Under the pieces are notes generated by a model. The model saw only the letters and a program-made list of their open reading frames with translations. It did no database searches and had not been told where the DNA came from. This document shows positions 7,955-17,073 of a stretch of DNA of 64,000 bases, piece after piece. The stretch spans positions 1 through 64,000 of the forward strand of contig NZ_KZ626867.1 in assembly GCF_002911015.1 (NCBI RefSeq). Reading direction: 5' to 3'. Both the position numbers and the translations under genes were made by a program. The stretch is from Streptomyces populi (GTDB taxonomy: Bacteria; Actinomycetota; Actinomycetes; Streptomycetales; Streptomycetaceae). The number at the start of each line of letters is the position of its first letter. The stretch's first letter is position 1.

Positions 7955-8236
7955 ATGGGCCCCGTCGAGAAGGCCGTCCGGGACGACGTCGAGCAGCTCG
8001 GCGACCTGGCCGGCGTCGAGCCGTCGCTGTCCGAGATGGCGTACACACTCGCGCGGTCGATCGACACCGCAGCGAGCGGCGAGTGCCAGACCTGCGGGGA
8101 AGCCGTGGCCGGCGCCGACGACGGACGGTCCCTGCCCCAGTTGAACCGCGAGCTCCGGCAGACGCTCGCCCAGCTGCTGGAGGGGCGGGCCGCTGAAGAT
8201 GACGACGACCTCGGAGACCTGGGCTCCCCCGAGTAG
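7955..8236 (+). CDS. putative terminase small subunit
   Basis: 93 aa from ATG 7955, chosen over ATG 7940 because AAAGGGGG (7943-7950) precedes it. Acidic and helical with one CxxC (QTCGEAV region, with a single nearby Cys). It overlaps the large terminase by 38 bases and sits exactly where small terminases lie. No DNA-binding motif is obvious, so the call is positional. Confidence 0.5.
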   Translation: MGPVEKAVRDDVEQLGDLAGVEPSLSEMAYTLARSIDTAASGECQTCGEAVAGADDGRSLPQLNRELRQTLAQLLEGRAAEDDDDLGDLGSPE

Positions 8237-9764
8237 CTTCGCCGAGGATCTGTACGAGCGGTACGGCCTGACCTGCCCGCCACGCTGGGGGACGCCGCGG
8301 CACCCGGACCGGCCATCGCTCGGGCCGAAGCTGTGGAAGGTCATGGAGCGGCTCGGCGCCCCGCCGATGCCGTGGCAGAAGTACGTGTCCGACGTCGCCC
8401 TGGAGATCGACCCGGCCACGGGCCGCTTCGCGCACCGCGAGGTCGGCCTGTCCGTCTCCCGGCAGCAGGGCAAGACCGAGTTGTGCCTGGCCGCCCAGGT
8501 CCACCGGGCCCTGGCGTTCCCTGGGCAGAACATCGTGTACGCCGCCCAGACCCGCAACGATGCGCGTAAGCGCTGGGAGGACGAGTTCTGGGAGAAGATC
8601 TCCGGCTCGGCCCTGGCCCGGTACGCGCGCATCCGGAAGAGCAACGGCAACGAGGCGATCCTGTGGCCGGGCAAGCGCAGCCGCATGGGCATCACCGCGA
8701 ACACCGAGCGCGCCGCTCACGGTCCGCCCCTCGACCTCGGCTTCATCGACGAGGCGTTCGCGCACGAGGATGACCGGCTGGAGCAGGCGTTCTCCCCGGC
8801 GATGCTGACCCGGCCCATGGCGCAACTGTGGTGGGCGTCGGCCGGCGGCACGACGAAGAGCGTGTGGCTGAACAAGAAGCGGGAGACGGGCCGGGCCTTG
8901 GTCGAGGCCCTGTTCGCCGCGCTCGCCGAGGACCTCGGCGCTGTGCGCCCTGCGTCCGCGTACTTCGAGTGGTACGCGCCGGAGGACATGCCGCGCGATG
9001 ACCCGGCCACGTGGGCGGCGACTCTGCCCGCGCTGGGGCACACGGTCACGGTGGACGTCATCCGCTCCGAGCTGGAGAAGATGGCCAGTGACCCGAGCGG
9101 CTTCGACCGGGCCTATCTGAACCGCACCAGGAAGCCGGTTCCTCCGAGCGACCCGAACGTGCCGAAGGAGAAGTGGCCCGGGCTGGTCGACGCAGACAGC
9201 CGGCCGGATCCGGTGAGCGTGGCGCTGGCCATCGACGTGTCGCAGGACCGGAAGCGGGCGGCGATCAGCGCGGCGTCTCTGCGGCCGGATGGCCGGGTGC
9301 ACGTCGAGGTCGTGGCGCACCGGCCGGGTACGGACTGGGTGGTGCCCGCCGTGGCGAGGCTTCACAGGCTGTGGAAGCCGGTGGCTGTGGCCGTCGCTTC
9401 TGGGTCGCCTGCCGCTTCGCTCATCGACGACCTGGTGACTGCGGGCATCGACGTGCCCAAGGACAAGGGAGCCCCCGAGCGGGGGGACCTGGCCGTGATG
9501 CGGTCGGGCGACATCACCGAGGCGTGCGGGCAGTTGGCGGACGCGATGAACCAGGGCGCTCTTGCCCACCTCGACCAGGTGCCGCTGACTGCTGCGGTGA
9601 ACGGGGCGAGGACCCGGCGGCAAGGGGATGCCTGGACGCTGGACCGGACGAACTCCCTGGTGGACATCAGTCCGTTGTGTGCGGCCACGTTCGCCCGGTG
9701 GGCGCTGCTGATCCGCGGCCCGCACGTCATCGAGGACTACGACATCGCGGACTCGTTCGCGTGA
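8199..9764 (+). CDS. terminase large subunit
   Basis: 521 aa. An N-terminal ATPase has a Walker A variant SRQQGKTE (87-94) and Walker B LGFIDEAF (180-187, D184/E185). The C-terminal nuclease begins around residue 330 with ALAIDVSQDRK, where the first catalytic Asp is expected. It docks on the portal and pumps DNA into the prohead, then cuts the genome. Full length for the HK97/lambda-like TerL group. Overlaps the small subunit frame and is followed 13 bases later by the portal gene. Confidence 0.9.
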   Translation: MTTTSETWAPPSSFAEDLYERYGLTCPPRWGTPRHPDRPSLGPKLWKVMERLGAPPMPWQKYVSDVALEIDPATGRFAHREVGLSVSRQQGKTELCLAAQVHRALAFPGQNIVYAAQTRNDARKRWEDEFWEKISGSALARYARIRKSNGNEAILWPGKRSRMGITANTERAAHGPPLDLGFIDEAFAHEDDRLEQAFSPAMLTRPMAQLWWASAGGTTKSVWLNKKRETGRALVEALFAALAEDLGAVRPASAYFEWYAPEDMPRDDPATWAATLPALGHTVTVDVIRSELEKMASDPSGFDRAYLNRTRKPVPPSDPNVPKEKWPGLVDADSRPDPVSVALAIDVSQDRKRAAISAASLRPDGRVHVEVVAHRPGTDWVVPAVARLHRLWKPVAVAVASGSPAASLIDDLVTAGIDVPKDKGAPERGDLAVMRSGDITEACGQLADAMNQGALAHLDQVPLTAAVNGARTRRQGDAWTLDRTNSLVDISPLCAATFARWALLIRGPHVIEDYDIADSFA

Positions 9765-9777
9765 GAGGGGGCACGCC

Positions 9778-10992
9778 GTGGGCGCCTGGTCCAGGCTGAA
9801 GGGCGCGTTCACCCGCGACGCGCAGATCTCATCTCCCGAGGACCTGCTCGCCCAGGCTCGCGGGCAGCGGACCCACCGGACGCCCGTCACCAACGACACG
9901 GCGCTGCGGAACGCCGCGGTGTGGGCGGCCCTGCGCTTGCGCGCGGACCTGGTGTCCTCGTTCCCGATCGACGTCTACCGGTACGTAAACGGCATCCAGG
10001 TCGAGGTGCCCAAGCCACCCGTCCTCGTCACACCCGGGGGCAGCGAGGTCGGCGTCCGCGAGTGGATGTACTCCACCGAGTTCGACCTCGACCGCGGCGG
10101 CAACTGCTTCGGCCTGATCACCGAACGGACCGGCGTCATCGGACCGGACGGCCGCGGCCTGCCCGGGCGCATCGACCTGGCGGAACTGAACGCGGTCACC
10201 GTCCGCGGCACCGGGGCGACGATCACAAAGTTCGTCATCAACGGCAAGGAGTACGACCCCTGGGAGGTCTGGCACGAGAAGCAGTACACCGTGGCCGGCG
10301 TCCCGCTCGGGCTGTCCCCCGTGGCCTACGCCGCGTGGACGATCGAGGAGTCGCTGTCCGCGCAGCAGTTCGCGCGTGACTGGTTCGCCAGCGGCGCCGT
10401 GCCGCTGGCCGAGCTGAAGAACACCTCCAAGACCGTGGACAAGGAAGGCGCCCGCGTCGCGCGCGAGAACTTCCGGGCGGCCGTCGACTCCAGCGGCCTG
10501 TTCGTCCACGGAATGGACTGGGAGTACAAGCCGATCCAGGCTGTCGCCTCGCAGTCCTCGTTCCTCGAGGCCCGCCAGTACGGGGCGGCCGACATCGCCC
10601 GGTTCTTCGGCGTCCCCGGCGACCTGATCGACGTGGCCGTCTCGGGCGGCAGCGTCACCTACGCCAACATCGGCCAACGCAACCTCCAATTCCTGATCAT
10701 GAATCTCGGGCCGGCCGTCGCCCGCCGCGAGGACGCCTTCAGCCGGAAACTCGTCTCCGGCCCACGGTTCGTGAAGCTCAACACCGACGCGCTGCTGCGC
10801 ATGGACCCCGAGGCCCGCGCCCGCACGATCGGCATGCAGATCACCAACCGCACGCTCGCGCCGTCCGAGGCCCGGGCCCTGGAGAACCGGCCGCCCTTCA
10901 CCGAGGACCAGCTCGCCGAGTTCGACCGGCTCTTCGGCTCGCGGTCCGTACCCGCGCCACCCACGACCGCCGTACCGGGAGCTACGTCATGA
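9778..10992 (+). CDS. HK97-family portal protein
   Basis: 404 aa, GTG start. Features of the phage_portal family: N-terminal VWAALRLRADLVSSFPIDVY, mid-region GVPLGLSPVAYAAW, then IARFFGVPGDLIDVAVSGGSVTYAN and a long helical C-terminus with FTEDQLAEFD. It forms the dodecameric DNA entry ring at the head vertex. It overlaps the protease gene by four bases, giving the standard terminase-portal-protease-capsid order. Confidence 0.93.
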   Translation: MGAWSRLKGAFTRDAQISSPEDLLAQARGQRTHRTPVTNDTALRNAAVWAALRLRADLVSSFPIDVYRYVNGIQVEVPKPPVLVTPGGSEVGVREWMYSTEFDLDRGGNCFGLITERTGVIGPDGRGLPGRIDLAELNAVTVRGTGATITKFVINGKEYDPWEVWHEKQYTVAGVPLGLSPVAYAAWTIEESLSAQQFARDWFASGAVPLAELKNTSKTVDKEGARVARENFRAAVDSSGLFVHGMDWEYKPIQAVASQSSFLEARQYGAADIARFFGVPGDLIDVAVSGGSVTYANIGQRNLQFLIMNLGPAVARREDAFSRKLVSGPRFVKLNTDALLRMDPEARARTIGMQITNRTLAPSEARALENRPPFTEDQLAEFDRLFGSRSVPAPPTTAVPGATS

Positions 10993-11663
10993 CCACACCC
11001 GCGCTCGCCGCCGCCGCGGCCGAACGAGCACAGCACGTCCGCCAGCGCGCGGACCGTCCCTCGCGGCGCCGCTGCGCCGAGCACGTCGGCGCCCGGGCCA
11101 CCGTGCGGGCCTCGCTGTCCGGTGTCCAGGTCCGCGAGAGCGGCGACACCGGCGCCCTGGAGTTCGTCGGCCGCGCCTCGGTGTATGAGCAGTCCTACGA
11201 GATGTGGGACATGTTCGGCCCGTACACCGAGATCGTCACCAACGGCGCCGGGGCCGACTCGCTCGCCCGCGCCGATCTCGACGTGCCGCTCGTCCTGGGC
11301 CACGACCAGCTGCGCCGCATGGCCCGCACCACCACCGGCACGCTGTTCCTGACGGAGAGCGCCGAGGGCCTGGACGTGCGCGCGCCCGCGCTGGACCCCG
11401 CAGACGTCGACGTCGCGTACATCACGCCGAAGCTGCGCGCCGGCCTGATCGACGAGATGTCCTTCGCGTTCCGGATCGAGTCGGGCCAGTGGTCCCCGGA
11501 CTACACCGAGTACCGCATCAACCGGTACGACATCCACCGCGGCGACGTCGCGATCGTCGGCTACGGCGCCAACCCGTACACCGGGGCGAGCATGCGCCAG
11601 CCCGGGACCGCGCCGACGAACAGCCGTGCGCGGGCGCTGCTGGAGATCGCGCTCGCCCGCTGA
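10989..11663 (+). CDS. HK97-family prohead protease
   Basis: 224 aa, ATG overlapping the portal stop. The fold follows the U35 family: LVLGHDQLRRMA with catalytic His at 105, and DEMSFAF with catalytic Ser at 158, a spacing like that in HK97. It cleaves the capsid scaffold domain before expansion. The C-terminus (about 190-224) may be removed by self-cleavage. A short GC hairpin at 11675-11690 separates it from the capsid gene. Confidence 0.92.
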   Translation: MTTPALAAAAAERAQHVRQRADRPSRRRCAEHVGARATVRASLSGVQVRESGDTGALEFVGRASVYEQSYEMWDMFGPYTEIVTNGAGADSLARADLDVPLVLGHDQLRRMARTTTGTLFLTESAEGLDVRAPALDPADVDVAYITPKLRAGLIDEMSFAFRIESGQWSPDYTEYRINRYDIHRGDVAIVGYGANPYTGASMRQPGTAPTNSRARALLEIALAR

Positions 11664-11799
11664 CCCCTGATCTTCCCGCCGCCCGGCGGGAGCTACTGCC
11701 CTGCGCTCTGCGCGCACGAGACCGCCCGGCGCCATGCCTCGGGCGGCCGTCTGTCATGGACCGGGGCGCCTGGAATCCACGAGAGAGAGGACCGACGAG

Positions 11800-13191
11800 A
11801 TGACTCTCGCCGAGCTGATCGCCCAGGCGCGCACCGCGCTGGACACGGCGATCACCGCACGACAGCAGGAGCAGGACGCGCTGATGGCGCTGCGCTCCGA
11901 CGAGAACCTGACCGAAGAGGCGGTCACCGCGCGGGTCGCCACCCGCGACGCCGCCGACGCCGAGATCACCCGCCGCCAGGAAGCGCTCGCCGCGCTCGAG
12001 GCGGAGCAGGCCCGCGAGGACGAGATCGCCGCCCTGTCCGCGCGCACCGTCCCGGCCGCCACCCGGGCGCCGGCCTACGACCAGGTCCACCGGGTCGGCC
12101 AGGACGAGCGGACCTACCGGCCCGACCAGGACCGCCGCGGCGCACAGTTCGAGCGTGACGTCGCCGCCGCTTTCATGGGCGACTACGACGCCCAGGGGCG
12201 CCTCGCCCGGCACATGCAGGAAGAGCGCGTCGAGCGCGGCAACCAGCTCGAGCGCGCAGCCGGTACGGCCGCGTTCGCCGGTCTGGTGGTCCCGCAGTAC
12301 CTGACCGACATGTACGCCCCGGCCGCCGCGGCAAAGCGCCCGTTCGCCGACGCGTGCACGCGGCACGACCTGCCGCCGTCGGGCATGACCGTCAACCTGT
12401 CCCGGATCACGACGTCCACCGACACCGGCCTGCAGGCGTCGGAGAACTCGAACGTCACCGAGCAGGACATCGACGACACGCTGCTGACCATCAACGTCCA
12501 GACGAACGCCGGACAGCAGACCCTGTCCCGCCAGGCGATCGAGCGCGGCGCCGGCGTCGAGGCCGTCGTCCTGGACGACCTGTTCCGCCGGTACAACACC
12601 CGCCTGGACAACACGCTCCTGAACCAGGCGACCAACGGCCTGACCAACGTGGCCACCAGCGTCGCCTACACCGACGCCTCGCCCACCGCGGCCGAGCTGT
12701 ACCCGAAGGTGCTGGAGGGCCTGGCGGGCATCGAGGCCGCGATGCTCGACATGGCGTCCGGGGACAACCTGGCCGTCATGCACTCGCGGCGCTGGTACTG
12801 GATGCAGAACGCGCTCGGCTCCACGTGGCCGCTCATCACGCAGCCCGGCATCGTGGCCCAGACCCTCGGCGCGAACTACGCCACCAGCTACGGGGGCGGC
12901 ATCCGCGGTGTCCTGCCCAACGGCACGCCGGTCGTCGTCGACAACAACATCGCGACGAACCTCGGCGCGGGCACCAACGAGGACGAGATCTACCTCGTGG
13001 ACCGTACCGAGTGCCACCTGTGGGAGGACCCGTCCGCCCCGATGTTCATCCGGGCTGAGCAGACCAAGGCCGCCAGCCTCGGCGTGCTCCTGGTCGTGTA
13101 CGGCTACTTCGCCTACACCCACGCCCGGTACGCCCAGGCCCGCAAGATCGCGGGCACCGGCCTGGTCACGCCGACGTTCACCGGCGTCTGA
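11800..13191 (+). CDS. HK97-fold major capsid protein with N-terminal scaffold
   Basis: 463 aa from ATG 11800, preceded by GAGAGAGAGG. Residues 1-85 are a long coiled coil (the delta scaffold domain). The shell domain begins around residue 140 with FAGLVVPQYLTD. Further typical features are the SRQAIERG segment and C-terminal GVLLVVYGYFAY. The protease encoded upstream should remove the scaffold. GC-rich hairpins on both sides (11722-11746 and 13205-13229) may set capsid message level or stability. Confidence 0.93.
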   Translation: MTLAELIAQARTALDTAITARQQEQDALMALRSDENLTEEAVTARVATRDAADAEITRRQEALAALEAEQAREDEIAALSARTVPAATRAPAYDQVHRVGQDERTYRPDQDRRGAQFERDVAAAFMGDYDAQGRLARHMQEERVERGNQLERAAGTAAFAGLVVPQYLTDMYAPAAAAKRPFADACTRHDLPPSGMTVNLSRITTSTDTGLQASENSNVTEQDIDDTLLTINVQTNAGQQTLSRQAIERGAGVEAVVLDDLFRRYNTRLDNTLLNQATNGLTNVATSVAYTDASPTAAELYPKVLEGLAGIEAAMLDMASGDNLAVMHSRRWYWMQNALGSTWPLITQPGIVAQTLGANYATSYGGGIRGVLPNGTPVVVDNNIATNLGAGTNEDEIYLVDRTECHLWEDPSAPMFIRAEQTKAASLGVLLVVYGYFAYTHARYAQARKIAGTGLVTPTFTGV

Positions 13192-13204
13192 TCCCCCGCC
13201 GCGA

Positions 13205-13229
13205 GGGCCCGCCTCAACCGGGCGGGCCC
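13205..13229 (+). terminator. GC hairpin after the capsid gene
   Basis: GGGCCCGCC at 13205-13213 pairs with 13221-13229 around 7 nt. There is no T-tract, so it may be a partial terminator or an mRNA-stability element that raises capsid message relative to downstream genes. Confidence 0.55.
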
Positions 13230-13263
13230 GCGCGGTCCACCTCCAGTTCCTGGGAGCGAAGCG

Positions 13264-13482
13264 ATGACCGACGCACCACAGACCGACGATCCGATGGTGG
13301 CCGCGCTGCTGCGCGAGCGCGAGGGCTACGTCGGCCGCGGCATGGACGACCGGGTCGCTCAGGTCGACGAGCAGCTCCGTCTCCGCGGCGCCACGCCACC
13401 GGCCGACGACCGGACGTCCGAGGCGTCGACGCGGTCGACGCCGCCGAAGGGCCGGCGCGCACGCAGCACGGACAAGGCGTGA
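13264..13482 (+). CDS. small head-associated hypothetical protein
   Basis: 72 aa; acidic first half (1-45) with an RxxLREREGYVGRGMD motif-like helix and a basic, Ser/Thr-rich tail. Short acidic/basic proteins between the capsid and connector genes are common in actinophages, but their function is unknown. Preceded by GGGAGCGAAGCG. Confidence 0.65.
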   Translation: MTDAPQTDDPMVAALLREREGYVGRGMDDRVAQVDEQLRLRGATPPADDRTSEASTRSTPPKGRRARSTDKA

Positions 13483-13483
13483 C

Positions 13484-14077
13484 GTGGCCAACGAGTACGT
13501 CACCCTTGAGGAGTTGAAGCGGCAGTTCAGCCTGGAGGCGGACGACGACAGTCGCGACGAGGACCTGAACCGCGCCCGGGCCTCCGCCTCGCGCAGCATC
13601 GACAAGACCACCGGCCGCCGCTTCTGGCTCGACCCGGTGCCCGTACAGCGGACGTTCAACCCGCGGGGCCGGATCGTCCGCGAGGACGACGGCGACCTGT
13701 TCCTGATCGACGACGTCGGCAGCGCCGCCGGCCTCGTGGTCGAGATCGGGGCGGGTGCCTCGTGGTCGGCGGTCACCGGGTTCGAGACCAGCCCGGACAA
13801 CGCGCTCGCCGATGGCAAGCCCGTCACCGGTCTGCTCCAGCCGCTCGGCACGTGGGGCACGGTGACATCCCGCCTCCGGGTTACCGCACAGTTCGGATGG
13901 CCTGCCGTTCCGGACGACATCCACGAGGCGGCGCTGATCCAGGCGTCACGGCTGTACAAGCGCAAGGACTCGCCCGAGGGGATCATCGGCTCGGCCGAGT
14001 GGGGCGTGCGCAACCTCAGCCGCCGGGACCCGGACGTGTGGGCGTTGATCGAGCCGTACATCATCCCCGGATTCTGA
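13484..14077 (+). CDS. head-tail connector protein
   Basis: 197 aa, GTG start one base after the preceding stop. N-terminal YVTLEELKRQF with following helices (ARASASRSIDKTTGRRF) matches the head-tail adaptor (gp6/gp15-like) family, and a beta-rich middle is followed by VPDDIHEAALIQASRLYKRKDSPEG. It docks under the portal. Position between capsid and tail terminator agrees. Confidence 0.75.
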   Translation: MANEYVTLEELKRQFSLEADDDSRDEDLNRARASASRSIDKTTGRRFWLDPVPVQRTFNPRGRIVREDDGDLFLIDDVGSAAGLVVEIGAGASWSAVTGFETSPDNALADGKPVTGLLQPLGTWGTVTSRLRVTAQFGWPAVPDDIHEAALIQASRLYKRKDSPEGIIGSAEWGVRNLSRRDPDVWALIEPYIIPGF

Positions 14078-14087
14078 GGAGCCTCAC

Positions 14088-14534
14088 GTGCAGATCTCCG
14101 CTGTCCGCGACGCGCTCGCCACGGCGGCCCGGGCCGTGGTCCTGCCGAGCGGGCTGCCCGCCCTGACGTGCTCCGGCTACGTGCCGGACAGCGTCATCGC
14201 GCCGCACTTCTTCGTGGCCGAGTACGAGCAGGACTTCGACAAGGCGATGGCCCGGGGCCTGGACGAACTCGTCTTCACCACGCGACTGCTGGTCAGCCGG
14301 GCGGACGACCGGGCCGCCCAGCAGGTCCTCGACCTGATGCTGTCCGGCGCGGGCCCGGCCTCGCTGAAACAGACCATCGAGCTGGCCCGCGGGGCGCCCG
14401 GCGAGTACGCGCTCGGCGGCCTGGCCCACGACCTGCACGTGCAACGCGTCCAGGGCTACCGCTGGTACGAGCACGCGGGCGCCACCTACGTCGGCGCCGA
14501 ACTGATGATCAAGGTGATCGGAGAGGGGAACTGA
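14088..14534 (+). CDS. tail terminator-like protein
   Basis: 148 aa from GTG 14088 with GAGGAGCC upstream. Pattern: short N-terminal helix (AVRDALATAARAV), a beta segment with HFFVAEYEQDFDKAM and the VFTTRLLVSRADDRAAQQ strand-helix, as in minor-tail/tail-terminator proteins that cap the tail tube. The order immediately before the tail-tube genes supports this. Confidence 0.65.
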   Translation: MQISAVRDALATAARAVVLPSGLPALTCSGYVPDSVIAPHFFVAEYEQDFDKAMARGLDELVFTTRLLVSRADDRAAQQVLDLMLSGAGPASLKQTIELARGAPGEYALGGLAHDLHVQRVQGYRWYEHAGATYVGAELMIKVIGEGN

Positions 14535-14755
14535 TGCGGATCCGCATGCTCGTCGAGATGCCGGAAGGCGCGACCCGCAACGGCGTGCCGTGGCCGGCCA
14601 AGGGTGAGGCGGTAGACCTGCCGACGGCGGAGGCCGCGCACCTGGTCGCCGCCGGCGTCGCCGAGGAAGCCACCGACGAGGACGACGCCCAGGCCCCGGC
14701 CGAGGCGAAGTCCCGCCGCCGCAAGGCGGCCGACACTGAGGGCGAGGCGCCATGA
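14534..14755 (+). CDS. small tail-region hypothetical protein
   Basis: 73 aa; ATG overlaps the upstream stop by one base and its own stop overlaps the tail-tube start. The first half folds like a short beta module (MLVEMPEGATRNGVPWPAKG, with DLPTAEAAHLVAAGVA). The second half is acidic/basic and disordered. Widespread in actinophages at this site, function unknown. Confidence 0.6.
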   Translation: MRIRMLVEMPEGATRNGVPWPAKGEAVDLPTAEAAHLVAAGVAEEATDEDDAQAPAEAKSRRRKAADTEGEAP

Positions 14756-15489
14756 GCAAGGCCATCCTGACGAACGTCAGGTGTTTCGCGGTCGGCGTCG
14801 ACCTCACCAGCCAGTCCAACAAGATCGAACTGTCTTCGGAGGTCGAGGACAAGGACGCCACCAACTACGGGTCCGGCGGCTGGAAGGAAGTCCTCGGCGG
14901 TCTGGGCTCGGCCGAGCTGAGCGGCGAGGGACAGTGGGAAGCGGGCGACACCACCAAGGTGGACGACGCGTCCTGGTCGCAGCTCGGCGGCGTCGGGCCC
15001 TGGTCGGTGAGCGCGAACAACGGCGCGGCCGTCGGCGACCTGGCGTATTTCATGGGCGCGCTCCGCTCGGATTACACGCTGTTCGACGCGGTCGGCGAGA
15101 TCGCGCCCTGGTCCGGCACGGCGAAGTCCGCGAGCCCGCTGGTGCGCGGCCAGTTCGCCCACCCGCCCGGGACCGCCCGGACCGCCACCGGTACGGGCAC
15201 CGGCCTGAACCTCGGGGCGGTCATCGCGGGCAAGCGGCTGCACGCCGCGCTGCACGTGCTGTCCGCGTCCGGCACCACGCCGAGCATCACCGCCCGCGTG
15301 GAGTCCGCCCCGGACAACACCTTCGCGGCGCCGACGACCCGGCTCACGTTCGCCGCAGCGACGGCGCCGGGCGGGCAGCTGCTGCGCACCGCTGGGACGG
15401 CCATCACCGACACGTGGTGGCGGATCGCCTGGACGATCTCCGGCACTACGCCCAGCTTCCTGTTCGTGTCCTCGCTCGGCATCCAGTAA
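14752..15489 (+). CDS. major tail tube protein, long paralogue
   Basis: 245 aa. Residues 1-57 align without gaps to the next gene's product (EVEDKD at 30-35 and GWKEVLGGL at 43-51 in both). The beta-rich core is typical of tail-tube subunits. An extra C-terminal region (about 130-245), Gly/Thr/Ala-rich and beta-predicted, could decorate the tube surface. It probably forms tail-tube rings together with, or instead of, the short paralogue. Confidence 0.75.
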   Translation: MSKAILTNVRCFAVGVDLTSQSNKIELSSEVEDKDATNYGSGGWKEVLGGLGSAELSGEGQWEAGDTTKVDDASWSQLGGVGPWSVSANNGAAVGDLAYFMGALRSDYTLFDAVGEIAPWSGTAKSASPLVRGQFAHPPGTARTATGTGTGLNLGAVIAGKRLHAALHVLSASGTTPSITARVESAPDNTFAAPTTRLTFAAATAPGGQLLRTAGTAITDTWWRIAWTISGTTPSFLFVSSLGIQ

Positions 15490-15557
15490 CCCGCCAAACC
15501 CACCTGCCCGGCCCGCATCCGGGGCCGTCGCCACTGCCCTGGAAGGGGACCCCTGTC

Positions 15558-15968
15558 ATGGCCAAGATGGTCCTGCTCGCCCAGTACCTGTCGATCAACG
15601 GAACCGTTCTCAGCTCGAACACCAAGAAGGCCGAGCTGTCGGTCGAGGTCGAGGACAAGGACGTGACGAACTTTGCGTCCCTCGGCTGGAAGGAAGTCCT
15701 CGGCGGTCTGAAGTCCGGTGAGCTGGCGTGCGAGTTCCTCCAGGACTTCGCCGCCACCCAGCTCGACTCGATCATGTGGCCGCTGCTCGGCACGGTCGTC
15801 GCGTTCGAGGTGCGCGCCGACCAGGGCGCGGTGTCCACCTCCAACCCCAAATACACCGGGTCCATCCTGATCAAGGGATGGAACCCGATCGAGGGCAGCG
15901 TCGGTGACGAGGCCACGTCCGGGCTCACCTTCCCGACCTCGGGTGCGGTGACCCGGGCGACCGTCTGA
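15558..15968 (+). CDS. major tail tube protein, short paralogue
   Basis: 136 aa from ATG 15558, with GGAAGGGGACCCC upstream. It shares its N-terminal half with the preceding protein, including a 27-base stretch that is identical at DNA level (about 14878 and 15688), so a duplication is clear. It lacks the long C-terminal domain and ends in a compact beta core (SILIKGWNPIEGSVGDEATS). Likely the plain tube subunit. The last base of its stop is the first of the next start. Confidence 0.75.
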   Translation: MAKMVLLAQYLSINGTVLSSNTKKAELSVEVEDKDVTNFASLGWKEVLGGLKSGELACEFLQDFAATQLDSIMWPLLGTVVAFEVRADQGAVSTSNPKYTGSILIKGWNPIEGSVGDEATSGLTFPTSGAVTRATV

Positions 15969-16480
15969 TGGCCGGCGGTGGGCCGCCGTTCTCTCTGCGC
16001 GTCGAGACGCACGACGGCCTCGCCGCCCTGGTCCGCGCGATCCGCGCCGAGGAGGACGGCAAGGAGCTGCGTAAGGAACTCGCGAAGAACATGCGCGACG
16101 CCCTCAAGCCCGGTGCGCAGGAAGCGAAGTCCTCGATCATGTCGATGTCTTCGGGTGGCCTGCGCACCTCGCCCGCCCTGCGGTCCTCCGTCGCCAAGAA
16201 GATCAGGCCGGAGGTCAAGCTCGGCGGACGCTGGTCCGGAGCCCGGGTGAAGGCGTTCAAGACGAAGAACGTCCGCGGTTTCCCGAACGCGCCGAAGCGG
16301 TTGAACAGGGCGTCCGGCTGGCGGCACCCGGTGTACGGGAACCGCGAGGTGTGGGTCCAGCAGCGCGGCAAGGTCGACTGGTTCGACAGATCGTTCGCCG
16401 GCCGCGAGGGCGTCTACAGGGCCGCGGTCGAGCAAGCGATGGAAGACATGGCTCGGCGGATCGCCGCCCGGGCCCGATAG
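15968..16480 (+). CDS. tail-associated protein
   Basis: 170 aa, very basic (many Lys/Arg around 60-110). The N-terminal helix LRKELAKNMRDALKPGAQEAK, then FPNAPKRLNRASGWRHPVYGNREVW, resembles HK97-gp10-like head-tail or tail-completion proteins, which share the HPVYG motif. It is placed after rather than before the tube genes, so its exact role is uncertain. Confidence 0.6.
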   Translation: MAGGGPPFSLRVETHDGLAALVRAIRAEEDGKELRKELAKNMRDALKPGAQEAKSSIMSMSSGGLRTSPALRSSVAKKIRPEVKLGGRWSGARVKAFKTKNVRGFPNAPKRLNRASGWRHPVYGNREVWVQQRGKVDWFDRSFAGREGVYRAAVEQAMEDMARRIAARAR

Positions 16481-16487
16481 GAGCACG

Positions 16488-16898
16488 ATGTACCTGGTCT
16501 ACAGCCCCGAGGGCCAAGAAGAGCCCACGCGCTGGAAGTACAACCCGCGCAAGATGATGTCGGCCGAGCGGGAGGCGATCGAGCGCCGCACCGACCGCAA
16601 CTGGTCGGAGTTCACCAAGGACGTCGTCCAGGGCAGCAGCCTGTGCCGGAGGGCGCTGCTCTTCACGTTCCTCAAGCGGGACCACCCGGGCGTGAAGTGG
16701 GACGACGTCGACTTCGCCTGGGATGAGCTGAGCCTGGAGTACTCCAAGGCTGAGCTGATCGAGATGCGGTCCACGGTCGCCGACACGGTGTCCGGCAGCG
16801 AGGCCGCGGCCATCCTGGAGAAGCTCGACGCCGAGATCGCCGAGGCCTTCGAGGATCCCGAGGACGAGGGAAAAGCACAGCTGCCCGTCGCCGACTGA
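16488..16898 (+). CDS. tail assembly chaperone, unshifted (G) form
   Basis: 136 aa, helical and acidic at the C-terminus. It sits immediately before the tape measure gene, where lambda-type phages encode the G chaperone. A slippery GGGAAAA (16868-16874) lies in the correct phase (G-GGA-AAA) close to its 3' end. Ribosomes that do not slip stop at 16896-16898. Confidence 0.8.
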   Translation: MYLVYSPEGQEEPTRWKYNPRKMMSAEREAIERRTDRNWSEFTKDVVQGSSLCRRALLFTFLKRDHPGVKWDDVDFAWDELSLEYSKAELIEMRSTVADTVSGSEAAAILEKLDAEIAEAFEDPEDEGKAQLPVAD

Positions 16899-17047
16899 GC
16901 AGGCTCGGCGACGCCGCGCACCTGCTGCACATGCGGCCGCGCGACTGGGACACATGCACGGTCGAGGAAACCGACGTGCTCCTGGACTGGCTCGACGCCT
17001 ACGAAGAGGCGCAGCGCAAGGCCAACGAAGAACTGAAAAGGGGCTGA
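16488..17047 (+). CDS. tail assembly chaperone, -1 frameshift (G-T) form
   Basis: Slipping back one base on GGGAAAA at 16868-16874 joins 129 residues of the G frame to 57 residues of the overlapping frame that runs 16874-17047 and ends at TGA 17045-17047, a product of 186 aa. The shifted part contains HMRPRDWDTCTVEETDVLL, a conserved-looking T domain, and has no start codon of its own near its 5' end. In lambda, G and G-T bind the tape measure protein and recruit tube subunits. Confidence 0.8.
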
Positions 17048-17049
17048 CG

Positions 17050-17067
17050 CCCCCTTCCTGAAGGGGG
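17050..17067 (+). promoter_or_regulatory. hairpin covering the tape-measure ribosome site
   Basis: CCCCCTTC (17050-17057) can pair with GAAGGGGG (17060-17067), and AAGGGGG is the ribosome site for GTG 17074. The frameshifted G-T product ends at 17047, so a ribosome terminating there could open the hairpin and couple tape-measure translation to frameshifting. The two-base loop means the innermost pair probably opens. Confidence 0.5.
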
Positions 17068-17073
17068 TGCGTC

